The translations under genes and the position numbers were made by a program. Under the pieces are notes generated by a model. It was not told the origin of the DNA. It searched no databases and saw nothing but the letters and a program-made list of their open reading frames with translations. A stretch of 59,938 nucleotides of DNA from Thermoguttaceae bacterium (GTDB lineage Bacteria > Planctomycetota > Planctomycetia > Pirellulales > Thermoguttaceae), in assembly GCA_017454585.1 (NCBI GenBank), contig JAFTCU010000282.1, positions 1 to 59,938 of the forward strand, in the 5' to 3' direction. How positions within the stretch are numbered: the stretch's first letter is position 1; each line of letters begins with the position of its first letter. This document shows positions 33,822 to 42,382 of this stretch, piece after piece.

Positions 33822-36014
33822 TTACATTGATTTCAAAAACTCTTCATTGTTAGGCGTTTTTCCAAGCCGCTTCGTCAGCATTTCCATCGCAGTCACGGGA
33901 TTGAAGTCAGCCAGGAAACTGCGCAGACGGGAAATCGCCTGAAATTCTTCCGGTGTACGAAGCATTTCCTCCCGGTGCGTACCGCTCTGATTCACGTCGA
34001 TCGCCGGCCAGACTTTCTGTTCGGCCAACCGTTGATCCATCACGATTTCCAGATTCCCGGTTCCTTTGAATTCCTCATATACACCATTTTCCAACGAATC
34101 ATCTGTTTCACTCGTCAGCGTGCCTAAAATAGTGAGGGACCCGCCTTCTTCCAGAGCTCTGGCCGAAGTCAAAAAAACCATCGGACTTTGGAATGCTGCG
34201 TTCGAGTACACGGCATCCATCGGCCGTCCCGCCGGACCATTCAGATGCCAGGCCCCTGCGAGACGCGTCACAGAATCCACCAGAATCAGGACGTTCTGCC
34301 CAAACTCGACCATTCGCTTGGCCTTTTCAAGCACCATATCCGCCACCTGAATATGACGTGTAAGCGACTCGTCCATCGTAGAACTTATGACTTCACAATT
34401 CAACCCCTTCACTTGTTTACGCAGTTCTTCAACCTTCTCGTCACTTTCATCCACCGCGAGAAGAAAAACATACAAATCGGGATAATTTTTCAGCGCCGCA
34501 TGAGCGATTTTCGTGAGGAGAGTCGTTTTGCCAACGCCCTGCGGACCGACAATCAACCCACGTTGGCCAAAACCAATCGGCGAAATCAAATCCAGGATGC
34601 GCGTTTCCATTTCCTCCGTTTCGCACTCTAGCCTCATCGGATAGGTGGGGTGCATCGGGGTCAGTTCCTCGAAAAATTTGCGGTGACGGAACTCATTCGG
34701 ATCACGGAAATTGATCGCCTCGACCCTCAAAAGAGCGAAATAACGTTCATTTTCCTTCGGCGGGCGGATCTGACCGGAAACACACGAGCCGTTTCGCAGA
34801 CCAAAGCGGCGGATCTGGCTCGGTGAAACGTAAATGTCGTCCGGACAGGATGAATAATTGTATTCCGAGCTGCGCAGGAAACCGAATCCATCCGGCAAAA
34901 TCTCCAGTGTACCTTCACCATAAAGCAAACCATTAAGTTTGATTTTTTCTTTAATGATACTAAAGATGAGGTCCTGTTTTCTGGCCGATTCTTCGTCAGG
35001 AATACCAATCTCAAACCGTCGCGCCTCGGCGATGAGTTCCTGCATGGAAAGCTGCTGGAGCCGGCCTACCGTCGCGTCCTGAAGGAGCATTTCCGGCATT
35101 TTATCCTCTTCGGGTTTACGTCCCCGGCTCATTTCCTCCGCTAATTCTTCCGCCAGGGAGAGCGGCTCTTTGTGAAAACGAGGTTCTTTCAGTTCCGGGA
35201 ATGCCGGGTTGTATTGACTGTAACCCTCGGTATTACGCCGATACGGGCGATTTCCATAGCCCCTGCGGCCATAGTTCCCACCGCCGTCCGGCCCGTTTCC
35301 GTCATTTTTCCAGCCTCGGTTTCCACGATAGCCGGGATTATCACGGTAACCTGGGTTCTCTTGATTACCGCCATCATAGCCGCTGTAGGGTCTGCGAGGC
35401 GGACGCGGAGGGCGGGAGTCGTAGCCGTCGTAACTCCGCGGCTCATTCATCCTCTGGAATCGTTCGGAATCTCCATAATAGCCACGCCGTCCATACCCGC
35501 CGGAATTCCGACCGGGATTTCGGCCATCTCCATCGAAACCTCCCGAACGGCGGTAATTGCCAAAACCACCCTCGTTTCGGGGCGGTGCGTTTTCGGGAAA
35601 ATCACCATTCCGTTCCACAGCGTCCGGGGAGGAAGAACCACGTCCACCGGAGAATTGGGGATCGTTCGTTGATTTCAGTTCATCATCCATTCCCAAACCG
35701 CTCCCAAAAGAAGAACGCCCACGGTTACGGGAATATCCCATCGAGAAGCGGGAAAAAGTATTCACGCCTCGGGGTTGAACCGGATCATTGGGAACAGAAA
35801 GGCGTGAACTGATAAACGGTTTTTCACGCATAATACGACGCTGACCTTCCATTTCCTGCATGGAATCAGAGGGCGGTTGCGTCTGATCGTCCAAGTAAGA
35901 CCCAGAAGAGTTCTCGGGTTGGCGGGGTTCATCGGATTTGGGTTTTGCTGCCTCGTTCGGATTCTGGTCAGGTGGGAGTGATGGATTTGCATCGGAAAAG
36001 GGATTTGTGGACAT
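33822..36014 (-). CDS. rho: Transcription termination factor Rho with a long disordered N-terminal arm
   Basis: Rho is the hexameric RNA helicase that ends transcription. The 730-residue product (E. coli Rho is 419) has a Gly/Arg/Asn/Tyr/Asp-rich arm at about 60-270 with many RG, YGRRGY and PGYR steps. Then come the helix domain (about 310-355), the RNA-binding cold-shock-like domain (GEGTLEILPDGFGFLRS, about 366-382), Walker A GPQGVGKT (490-497), Walker B VLILVDSVTR (575-584) and the R-loop-like region EEFKGTGNLEIVMD. In the Q-loop the usual GKVLTGG or GRTLSGG is replaced by GRPMDAV (about 596-602), which is unusual. It heads the rho-ribH-nusB-ftsY unit. Confidence 0.93.
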   Translation of the reverse strand: MSTNPFSDANPSLPPDQNPNEAAKPKSDEPRQPENSSGSYLDDQTQPPSDSMQEMEGQRRIMREKPFISSRLSVPNDPVQPRGVNTFSRFSMGYSRNRGRSSFGSGLGMDDELKSTNDPQFSGGRGSSSPDAVERNGDFPENAPPRNEGGFGNYRRSGGFDGDGRNPGRNSGGYGRRGYYGDSERFQRMNEPRSYDGYDSRPPRPPRRPYSGYDGGNQENPGYRDNPGYRGNRGWKNDGNGPDGGGNYGRRGYGNRPYRRNTEGYSQYNPAFPELKEPRFHKEPLSLAEELAEEMSRGRKPEEDKMPEMLLQDATVGRLQQLSMQELIAEARRFEIGIPDEESARKQDLIFSIIKEKIKLNGLLYGEGTLEILPDGFGFLRSSEYNYSSCPDDIYVSPSQIRRFGLRNGSCVSGQIRPPKENERYFALLRVEAINFRDPNEFRHRKFFEELTPMHPTYPMRLECETEEMETRILDLISPIGFGQRGLIVGPQGVGKTTLLTKIAHAALKNYPDLYVFLLAVDESDEKVEELRKQVKGLNCEVISSTMDESLTRHIQVADMVLEKAKRMVEFGQNVLILVDSVTRLAGAWHLNGPAGRPMDAVYSNAAFQSPMVFLTSARALEEGGSLTILGTLTSETDDSLENGVYEEFKGTGNLEIVMDQRLAEQKVWPAIDVNQSGTHREEMLRTPEEFQAISRLRSFLADFNPVTAMEMLTKRLGKTPNNEEFLKSM

Positions 36015-36106
36015 TGCTGAGACTCCTGAAAAGTACTGATTTAAGCGTCAAACACGAAAAGGACGCTGGGTGGGTGGGATTAATGAAAAGGTCTGATATA
36101 CAAACT

Positions 36107-36154
36107 TTTCTCTGAATTTCACTCTAATATACACCAAATTCAGAGAAATTTCAA
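36107..36154 (-). promoter_or_regulatory. rho promoter with an embedded 13-bp palindrome
   Basis: On the minus strand TTGAAA (complement of 36149-36154) and TATATT (complement of 36126-36131) are spaced by 17 bases, about 110 bases before the rho ATG. A perfect inverted repeat, TTTCTCTGAATTT at 36107-36119 and AAATTCAGAGAAA at 36136-36148, places one arm in the promoter spacer and the other at the transcription start. This is the layout of an operator. As RNA only the second arm would be present, so a DNA-binding repressor is the more natural reading. Confidence 0.5.
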
Positions 36155-36171
36155 GGGCTTCGTTTAAAATT

Positions 36172-36211
36172 TCAAAAAACCGGCAAAAAATTTTTGGAAA
36201 TTTTGCCGGTT
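36172..36211 (-). terminator. Rho-independent terminator after serA
   Basis: AACCGGCAAAA pairs with TTTTGCCGGTT (36178-36211). On the minus strand it is followed by a run of six T. A smaller GTGAGG/CCTCAC hairpin (36248-36276) lies between it and the serA stop. It separates serA from the rho promoter. Confidence 0.75.
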
Positions 36212-36288
36212 AAGGAGTTTTTTACATAATCAGTTTTACAAAATTATGTGAGGACCCCATTTCGCGGTGCCCTCACGTTGGGCAAACA

Positions 36289-37908
36289 TTACAGCCAGGC
36301 CGGAAATTCGTTCGCCGCAGGGAGAGACACGCACATGACTTTCGTCACGCCGCTGACCCGCTGAAGCTCGCTCAGAGCCGCAACCGGCGGAATGGAGTCA
36401 AGACCCCACACGCCCAGGGCTTTACTGGTCTGATTCGTCGCGGTGCTGACGGAGAGCTGCTCAATATTTACGTTGTTGCGGCCAAAAATGTTCCCGACCG
36501 CGCCAATAATTCCCGGAACATTGTCGTGCAGGAACAGGCAGAGATTTCCGTCGAGGAACGCCTCGAGGCGGAATTCGTTGACCTGAACCAGACGCGGCAT
36601 GCTGTTTCCGAACAGAGTACCCGCAAGTGTTGTCTTGCCGCTGTCGCTCACGACCTCGATCGAGATCAGGGAGCTGAACGTTCCGGATTCATTCGATTTG
36701 TTCTCGACCACTTCAATACCACGTTCTTTCAGAAGCATACGGGCGTTAATAATATTGGATTCGCCACCCGTCGCGTTGGAAAGAAGACCCGCCGCGAAAG
36801 CGCCCGTGACAAGCGAGGTAACTTTCTGGGCGATCTCGCCGCGATAGGAAATCGAGCATTTGGAAATACGGCCTTTTTCGATTTGGGCAGCAGCCAAACC
36901 CAAGCGCCACGCCAGAGCAAGCGAACCGCGCATTTCAGCGAGCGTTTTGCCGTCCAGCGGAGCCATATTCACGGCCGACTTGATCGTTCCGGTCGTGAAG
37001 TAGTCGATCTGGAGCTCAACGGCTTCCAGAGCGACGTTTTTCTGGGCTTCGGTCGTGCTGGCGCCAAGGTGCGGGGTGCAGAGGACGTTTTTACGCCCAA
37101 AGAGAGGATTTTCCGTGCAAGGCTCGGTTGGATAAACGTCCAGAGCGACGCCGGCGAGGTGACCACTGTCGAGGCCCTCGACCAAAGCCGCTTCGTCATA
37201 GATCCCGCCACGTGCGCAGTTGATCAGGCGGGCGCCCTTCGGAAGCATTTTGATCTCATCGAAAGAAATCATTCCGCGGGTTTCGTCGGTCAACGGCGTG
37301 TGAACCGTCAGAAAATCGCAGAAGGGCAGCATTTCGCGGTAGGACGCAAACATTTTGATGCCCAGTTTTTCGGCCATTTCGTCGGAGAGGAATGGGTCGT
37401 AACCAACGAGCTTCATTTCCATGGCACGGGCACGGACGGCAATCGTCTGACCGATACGGCCAAGACCGATGATCCCGAGCGTCTTGCCGGCGAGCTGGGA
37501 GCCGGTGAACTGTTTTTTGTCCCAGCGCCCTTCCGCCAGAGACTGGTTGGCCGGAGCGACAAAACGGGTGAGACCAAACATGAGGGCCAGAGCATGTTCC
37601 GCGGTAGAGAGTGTGTTTCCGCTCGGCGTATTCATGACGATCATCCCTTGGCGGGTCGCCATGTTTTTGTCGATGTTATCGGTGCCGACGCCAGCGCGAG
37701 CGATGGCCTTCAGCCGGGTATTCCCTTCCAGAATGTCGGCCGTGAGCTTCACGCCGCTGCGACAGATCGCGCCGTCGAATTCCATCAGGGTGTTGCGAAG
37801 TTCTTCGCCTTTCAAGCCGGTTTTCACTTCGTATTCGATGCCGGGAGCGGCTTCCAGAAGGTCCAAACCATCCTGCGAAATCGAGTCAAGTACGACGATA
37901 CGAGCCAT
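36289..37908 (-). CDS. serA: D-3-phosphoglycerate dehydrogenase, long form with ACT domain
   Basis: SerA oxidises 3-phosphoglycerate with NAD in the first step of serine synthesis. The product is 539 residues, the long form with an inserted domain and a C-terminal ACT domain. It has IARAGVGTDNID, the NAD motif IIGLGRIG (146-153), catalytic Arg in NCARGGIYDE (about 233), Glu in YPTEP (about 262) and His in CTPHLGAS (about 280). The ACT part near 460-535 has LFLHDNVPGIIGAVGNIFG and may give feedback control by serine. The gene has its own promoter and terminator. Confidence 0.95.
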   Translation of the reverse strand: MARIVVLDSISQDGLDLLEAAPGIEYEVKTGLKGEELRNTLMEFDGAICRSGVKLTADILEGNTRLKAIARAGVGTDNIDKNMATRQGMIVMNTPSGNTLSTAEHALALMFGLTRFVAPANQSLAEGRWDKKQFTGSQLAGKTLGIIGLGRIGQTIAVRARAMEMKLVGYDPFLSDEMAEKLGIKMFASYREMLPFCDFLTVHTPLTDETRGMISFDEIKMLPKGARLINCARGGIYDEAALVEGLDSGHLAGVALDVYPTEPCTENPLFGRKNVLCTPHLGASTTEAQKNVALEAVELQIDYFTTGTIKSAVNMAPLDGKTLAEMRGSLALAWRLGLAAAQIEKGRISKCSISYRGEIAQKVTSLVTGAFAAGLLSNATGGESNIINARMLLKERGIEVVENKSNESGTFSSLISIEVVSDSGKTTLAGTLFGNSMPRLVQVNEFRLEAFLDGNLCLFLHDNVPGIIGAVGNIFGRNNVNIEQLSVSTATNQTSKALGVWGLDSIPPVAALSELQRVSGVTKVMCVSLPAANEFPAWL

Positions 37909-37962
37909 TTTAAACTCTCCTTTGTTTAAAAAGTTGATGAGGGAAAAAGTCCTAATGCACGT

Positions 37963-37990
37963 ATTCTACTCTTTTTTTCAAACTACGCAA
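37963..37990 (-). promoter_or_regulatory. Promoter of serA
   Basis: Read on the minus strand, TTGCGT (complement of 37985-37990) and TAGAAT (complement of 37963-37968) are 16 bases apart, about 55 bases before the serA ATG. It has the same layout as the TPR and PEP-CTERM gene promoters. Confidence 0.5.
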
Positions 37991-38062
37991 GCCCCCCCGC
38001 CCCAATTTTGATAGAAAAATATCGATTTAAGGAAAAAAAGTTCCTTTTCGGGTGGGAAATGG

Positions 38063-38091
38063 TTGACAGAGGGGTGAGTTTGGTTTATAAT
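38063..38091 (+). promoter_or_regulatory. Sigma70-like promoter of the carbohydrate cluster
   Basis: Consensus TTGACA (38063-38068) and TATAAT (38086-38091) are spaced by 17 bases, 53 bases before the glycosidase ATG. It is a very good match, so the cluster is likely to be well expressed unless repressed. Confidence 0.7.
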
Positions 38092-38144
38092 CCAGGGAGT
38101 GTAATAATTTAAACTGTGGTATCTTTTTTTTCAGAAAGGTTTTC

Positions 38145-39623
38145 ATGGACCGCCGTGTTTTTCTCACCCTGCTCACCTTCCTGCCGTCTTTTCGGGCCTT
38201 CGCGGAACCGATGCTCGACTATACGCATGACCGGGTCCAGACCACGCTTGACCCGGGTTTCACGCGCATTGGGACGGTCAAGCCGCGTTCGGCTCGTGAG
38301 GTTGGGCCTTCCAATCTCGCCATCGGGTGCGAAATGCTCCCGCGGGATTACGGCGACTTTGAGCAGTTCAAAGAGTACATTCCCCCACTCGGTCTGGCGC
38401 GGATACGTCTGCACGCCGGTTGGGCGAAAATCGAAAAGGAACGCGGCGTTTACGACTTCGACTGGCTCGACCGTCAAGTGAACTACCTCCTCGAAAACGG
38501 GCTGGAGCCGCTTCTGGAGACATCCTACGGCAATAGTATTTATCCCGGCGGGGGCGGGCCGTCGCTTTCGGATGGTCTGCCACATGGCGAGGAGGCTCTG
38601 GCCGCGTGGGACCGTTACGTCGATGAACTTTCGCGGCACTACGCGCACATCAAAAACTGGTCGTGCTGGAACGAGCCCAATAATAAAAAGGAGAACTCCC
38701 CGGAAATGGTCGCGGAGAATAATATTCGGACCGCGCGGATCATCCGGAAGAATATTCCCGACGCAAAAATCGGCGGGCTGGTGATCTCCTGGGCGAATAT
38801 TCCGTTCACGAAGAAATATTTGGACGTTCTGAAGGCTCAGGACGCGCTGGGACTTTTCGAGTGGATGATCTACCACGACTACCGCGTGAACCCGGACGAG
38901 TGTTACCCGGCCGTGGAAAAGTGGGTCGAGCTCGTTCATTCGTACGCGCCGGAAATACGCATCTGGAACGGAGAGTCCGGCGCGACTTCCGACCCGCACT
39001 ACTCGCACCCGATCTCCTCCGGGAAGTGGAACACGGAACTGACCCAGTGCAAATGGAACGCGCGGCGTCTGATCGGCGACCTGGGCCACGGCTGGGAGTC
39101 GCTCCTCTTCACGTTCTACGACCCGGCGTACGACCACCCGGAACGTTACACGCGAAAAATCGACCCGCTCTGGATCCGCACGCGGAACGACCGGTTCATG
39201 AAACGGATGGGACTGATCAAGTGCAACGAGGACTTCAAGGTCCTGAAAGTGAAGCCGGCGTACTACTCGGCGCAGAACATCGCGTCGATTTTCGACTCGC
39301 GGCTGGAAGCGGCTCCGATCGACGCGGAACTCCGCTGCGACGCACGGCTCCGGGCGATCTACACGTTCCGGCAAAAAGAGACGAATTTCCCGTTGATCGC
39401 GTACTGGGACGCCAGTTCCAACCCGGAAAACTCAAACGCGACGCGGCCCGCCGAGGTCGTGGTGAAAAGGGTGACGTTCCAGGAGCCGGTCTGGGTCGAT
39501 GTGATCTCCGGCGCGATTTACGAAATTCCCGCTGAGTCGGTCGTGACGAGCAGCGGCGCGGTGACGTTCAAGGTCCCGGTGTACGACGCTCCGGGAATCA
39601 TCGGCGAGAAGCAAATGTTTTGA
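38145..39623 (+). CDS. Exported GH-A-like glycoside hydrolase
   Basis: The ATG at 38145 follows AGAAAGG and gives a short signal (MDRRVFLTLLTFLPSFRAFA). The 492-residue product is a TIM-barrel hydrolase of clan GH-A look (GH39/GH5-like): IRLHAGWAKIEKERGVYDFDWLDR near the start, the acid/base Glu in WSCWNEPNN (Glu177), and the likely nucleophile Glu in IRIWNGESGA (Glu277), both at strand ends as expected. A C-terminal beta-sandwich follows (about 390-492). It is probably an exo-acting glycosidase or xylosidase. Next to it, 19 bases away on the same strand, is a DUF4838 protein, so the two probably act on one glycan. Confidence 0.72.
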   Translation: MDRRVFLTLLTFLPSFRAFAEPMLDYTHDRVQTTLDPGFTRIGTVKPRSAREVGPSNLAIGCEMLPRDYGDFEQFKEYIPPLGLARIRLHAGWAKIEKERGVYDFDWLDRQVNYLLENGLEPLLETSYGNSIYPGGGGPSLSDGLPHGEEALAAWDRYVDELSRHYAHIKNWSCWNEPNNKKENSPEMVAENNIRTARIIRKNIPDAKIGGLVISWANIPFTKKYLDVLKAQDALGLFEWMIYHDYRVNPDECYPAVEKWVELVHSYAPEIRIWNGESGATSDPHYSHPISSGKWNTELTQCKWNARRLIGDLGHGWESLLFTFYDPAYDHPERYTRKIDPLWIRTRNDRFMKRMGLIKCNEDFKVLKVKPAYYSAQNIASIFDSRLEAAPIDAELRCDARLRAIYTFRQKETNFPLIAYWDASSNPENSNATRPAEVVVKRVTFQEPVWVDVISGAIYEIPAESVVTSSGAVTFKVPVYDAPGIIGEKQMF

Positions 39624-39642
39624 CCGAAAGGCCTGAAAAACC

Positions 39643-42306
39643 ATGAAAAAAGCCCTCCTTTCTCTTTTGTTCCTCCTTCTGACCGGGTCGTTTCTCCACG
39701 CAGGAACGGACTTTTTCCGGGATGGAAAAACCGACTGGTCCGTGCGTCCGCTCCAGCCGGAAGACGTGACGATCCAAAACGCCGTCAAGGAACTCCAGCG
39801 CGCGCTGAAGCTCATTTCCGGCGCAGATTTTCCGCTTTCAGAAGACCCAAAAGCCGTAAACCAAATAGTCATCGGCGTTTCCCCGGAACTCGCCCAAACG
39901 CCGGACCTCATTCAAATCGAAACGCGTGACGGGAAGCTCTTCCTGACGGGCGGCTCGCCGCGCAGCGCACTCTACGCCGTTTACGAGTTCCTGCGGGATG
40001 AACTGGGCGCGCGGTGGCTTTGGCCCGGCGAGGACGGCGAGTTTCTGCCGAAACGCACCGCGTGGAGCCTCCCGGAAATTCACCGCTCGTTCGAGCCGCC
40101 GATCCGTTACCGCGGCTTCCACATGTGCGGGGACTGGTACCGCGTGGACGATTTTCACCTCTGGATGAGCCGGAATCTGCTGAACAGTCACCGCCACGGA
40201 AACCACCGTTTCCCGGATCGGGAGCGCGGTTTTTACCGGATCTACTCCAACCATAATGTATTCCCGCCGAAGGAAAATTTCGAGACTCACCCGGAATACT
40301 ACGCGCTGCGCAACGGGCGGCGGCTCAAGTGCCAGGTCTGCCTGAGCAGTCACGAGTGCGTGGTCGCCACGGCCGACAAACTGACGGAGGAGTTGAAAAA
40401 GTGCCCCAACGTGGACGTTCTGAGTCTCTTTTTGCCGGACAATCAGGAGTACTGCCAGTGCGAGGAGTGCGCGAAAAAGTCGGTTTCGACCGCTTTTTTC
40501 GACTTTTTCAATGAACTGACCGACATTTTGAAGGAACGCTTCCCGAATCTGCGCTTTGCGACGCTCGCGTATCAGGGATACTTGGAGGTCCCCGACCACC
40601 CGGTGCGGAACGCCGAGTTCATCGAAGTGGCGACGCACGGCCGATGCAACGTCCACCTTTACGGCGACGCGGAGTGCGAGCGGAACGCCGCTCAGCTGGC
40701 CCTCCTGAAAAGCTGGAAGGAAACCGGCACGCCGATCGGAAATTACGCCTACGAGTACGACATTTTCTCGCACACTCATCTCTTTCTCCCGTTTTTTAGC
40801 GTTCTGGCGGACGTCGTGAAAATGAACCACGAAATCGGTTCCGTCGTTTGCCTTCCGGAAGTCAGTCTTTCCCCGCGAACCGGGCCGGAAGAAAAAGTGG
40901 GGACCTACGCGAATCGCGTCTCCCAGTACGTTATGGGGCGGCTGATGGTCGATCCGACGCTCGACTGGCACGACGTTCTGCGCGACTACTGCGACTGCGC
41001 GTTCGGCCCCGCCTCGCAGTCCGTTTACGAATATTTTCTGGCGCTCGACGCACAGTGGAACGAGCTGAAACTTCACCGCGGGATCCTCGGCTCACCGGTC
41101 GGCTTCGCGGAGGAGTTTCTCACGCCGGGAGCTTTGAAAAAGGCCGAAAAGTTTCTGAACGCGGCGCAGGATCAGCTCGCCGCCGCGGCAGACCTTCCCC
41201 CGGTGGAGAAAGAGCGCTTCCTGAAAAACGTTCAGCGCGAAATGGTCCTCCTCGGCCAGTGGAAGGCGTTCCTCACCGACGAGGACCGCGCGGAGGCCGC
41301 CCTGACGGAAACCCCGGCCGAAAACCAGAAATTCAGCTGGACCCCCGATGGGATCACCGTCCAGAACCTGGAACTTCCCGCGGAGCTGGCCCTCACGACC
41401 GGCCAGGGAGGCGAAAAGTGGTTTTTCCGCGTCGAAGCGGACGGCACGAAATCCCAGTGGCGCGTGAGTGCTCTCGGCGTGCGCGAGGAATGGTCCCCTG
41501 ATCCGGTCTGGAGTTTCACCAAAGACGAAAATTCTGCGAAAATTCAGATCCCGTTCGCGTCGCTGGCGCTTGAAAACCCGGTGACTCCCGGAACGCTCTG
41601 GCAGTTCAAACTCACCGAGGCGGGAAGATCCACGCCGGCCAACGCGCCCTGGGCGGGTTTTTCCTTCTCACGAGCCACACGGACCGGTCGGGAACTGGCG
41701 TACTGGACCGGGACCCTCGAGCGGGACGAGCCAACGCTGAAACGTTTTTCCTCCTCCATGCGCGAGTGCGGCTGGGACGTGCGCGTCGCCAAAACCGGCG
41801 AGGAATTCCTGAAACTCGACCCGGAGGTTTACTGGCTGCGCAATCCGTCCGCCGCGCAGAAACTCCCGCCCGAGTGCTGGGAGAAAGTCCGCCGGGACGT
41901 GGAGGAAAACGGAAAACTCCTCGTCATCATCTCGTACACGAATTTCCCGCTCGAAATGGTCCTGAACGACCCGTCGTTTGCGGTCCGGATCAGTGGGATC
42001 GGCTCGATCTCGCTCCCGGAACGCCGCTGCAACGGGCTGGTCGAGGATTCCTGGCTCCACACGCCGTACGAACTGGAGGAAAAAGTCCGGAAATCCATCA
42101 CGCCGGCGTACTTCCTGAAGCTGGCCGACCGCGAAAAGTGGAACGTTCTGGCCACGATGCCGAAAAGCTCGGCCGAGCTGGACGCGAAGCTGGACTACAT
42201 CGCCCTGAGACCGTACGGACGCGGGGCCGTTCTGCTCCTGAGCGCAGACCCTTGGCTTCCACTTCCCGAAATCCTGGAAAACCTGAACGAGTACCGGAAG
42301 AAGTAA
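39643..42306 (+). CDS. Secreted DUF4838 protein (glycoside-hydrolase-like)
   Basis: A signal peptide (MKKALLSLLFLLLTGSFLHA) starts the 887-residue product. Residues 20-150 form the alpha/beta domain found before GH67 and GH20 barrels: RSALYAVYEFLRDELGARWLWPGEDGEFLP. The DUF4838 barrel follows with VDVLSLFLPDNQEYCQCEECAKKS and FATLAYQGYLEVPDHPV. The last 300 residues contain a carbohydrate-binding-like beta-sandwich (KWFFRVEADGTKSQW) and a ThuA-like or Rossmann-like tail (LLVIISYTNFPLEMVL). The family is abundant in planctomycetes and bacteroidetes glycan clusters, and its enzyme activity is largely uncharacterised. It lies between the GH-A glycosidase and a Gfo/Idh/MocA oxidoreductase. Confidence 0.8.
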   Translation: MKKALLSLLFLLLTGSFLHAGTDFFRDGKTDWSVRPLQPEDVTIQNAVKELQRALKLISGADFPLSEDPKAVNQIVIGVSPELAQTPDLIQIETRDGKLFLTGGSPRSALYAVYEFLRDELGARWLWPGEDGEFLPKRTAWSLPEIHRSFEPPIRYRGFHMCGDWYRVDDFHLWMSRNLLNSHRHGNHRFPDRERGFYRIYSNHNVFPPKENFETHPEYYALRNGRRLKCQVCLSSHECVVATADKLTEELKKCPNVDVLSLFLPDNQEYCQCEECAKKSVSTAFFDFFNELTDILKERFPNLRFATLAYQGYLEVPDHPVRNAEFIEVATHGRCNVHLYGDAECERNAAQLALLKSWKETGTPIGNYAYEYDIFSHTHLFLPFFSVLADVVKMNHEIGSVVCLPEVSLSPRTGPEEKVGTYANRVSQYVMGRLMVDPTLDWHDVLRDYCDCAFGPASQSVYEYFLALDAQWNELKLHRGILGSPVGFAEEFLTPGALKKAEKFLNAAQDQLAAAADLPPVEKERFLKNVQREMVLLGQWKAFLTDEDRAEAALTETPAENQKFSWTPDGITVQNLELPAELALTTGQGGEKWFFRVEADGTKSQWRVSALGVREEWSPDPVWSFTKDENSAKIQIPFASLALENPVTPGTLWQFKLTEAGRSTPANAPWAGFSFSRATRTGRELAYWTGTLERDEPTLKRFSSSMRECGWDVRVAKTGEEFLKLDPEVYWLRNPSAAQKLPPECWEKVRRDVEENGKLLVIISYTNFPLEMVLNDPSFAVRISGIGSISLPERRCNGLVEDSWLHTPYELEEKVRKSITPAYFLKLADREKWNVLATMPKSSAELDAKLDYIALRPYGRGAVLLLSADPWLPLPEILENLNEYRKK

Positions 42307-42382
42307 ACGCTTCGGCGTCACAAACCCACCCCCAAACGAAACTTAAACCAACGAAAAACCCAAAAATAGAAAGGACCCTTCC

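Noticed and set aside
36526..37929. 467-codon open frame opposite serA
   Set aside because: serA on the minus strand has all catalytic residues; the opposite frame has no recognisable fold.
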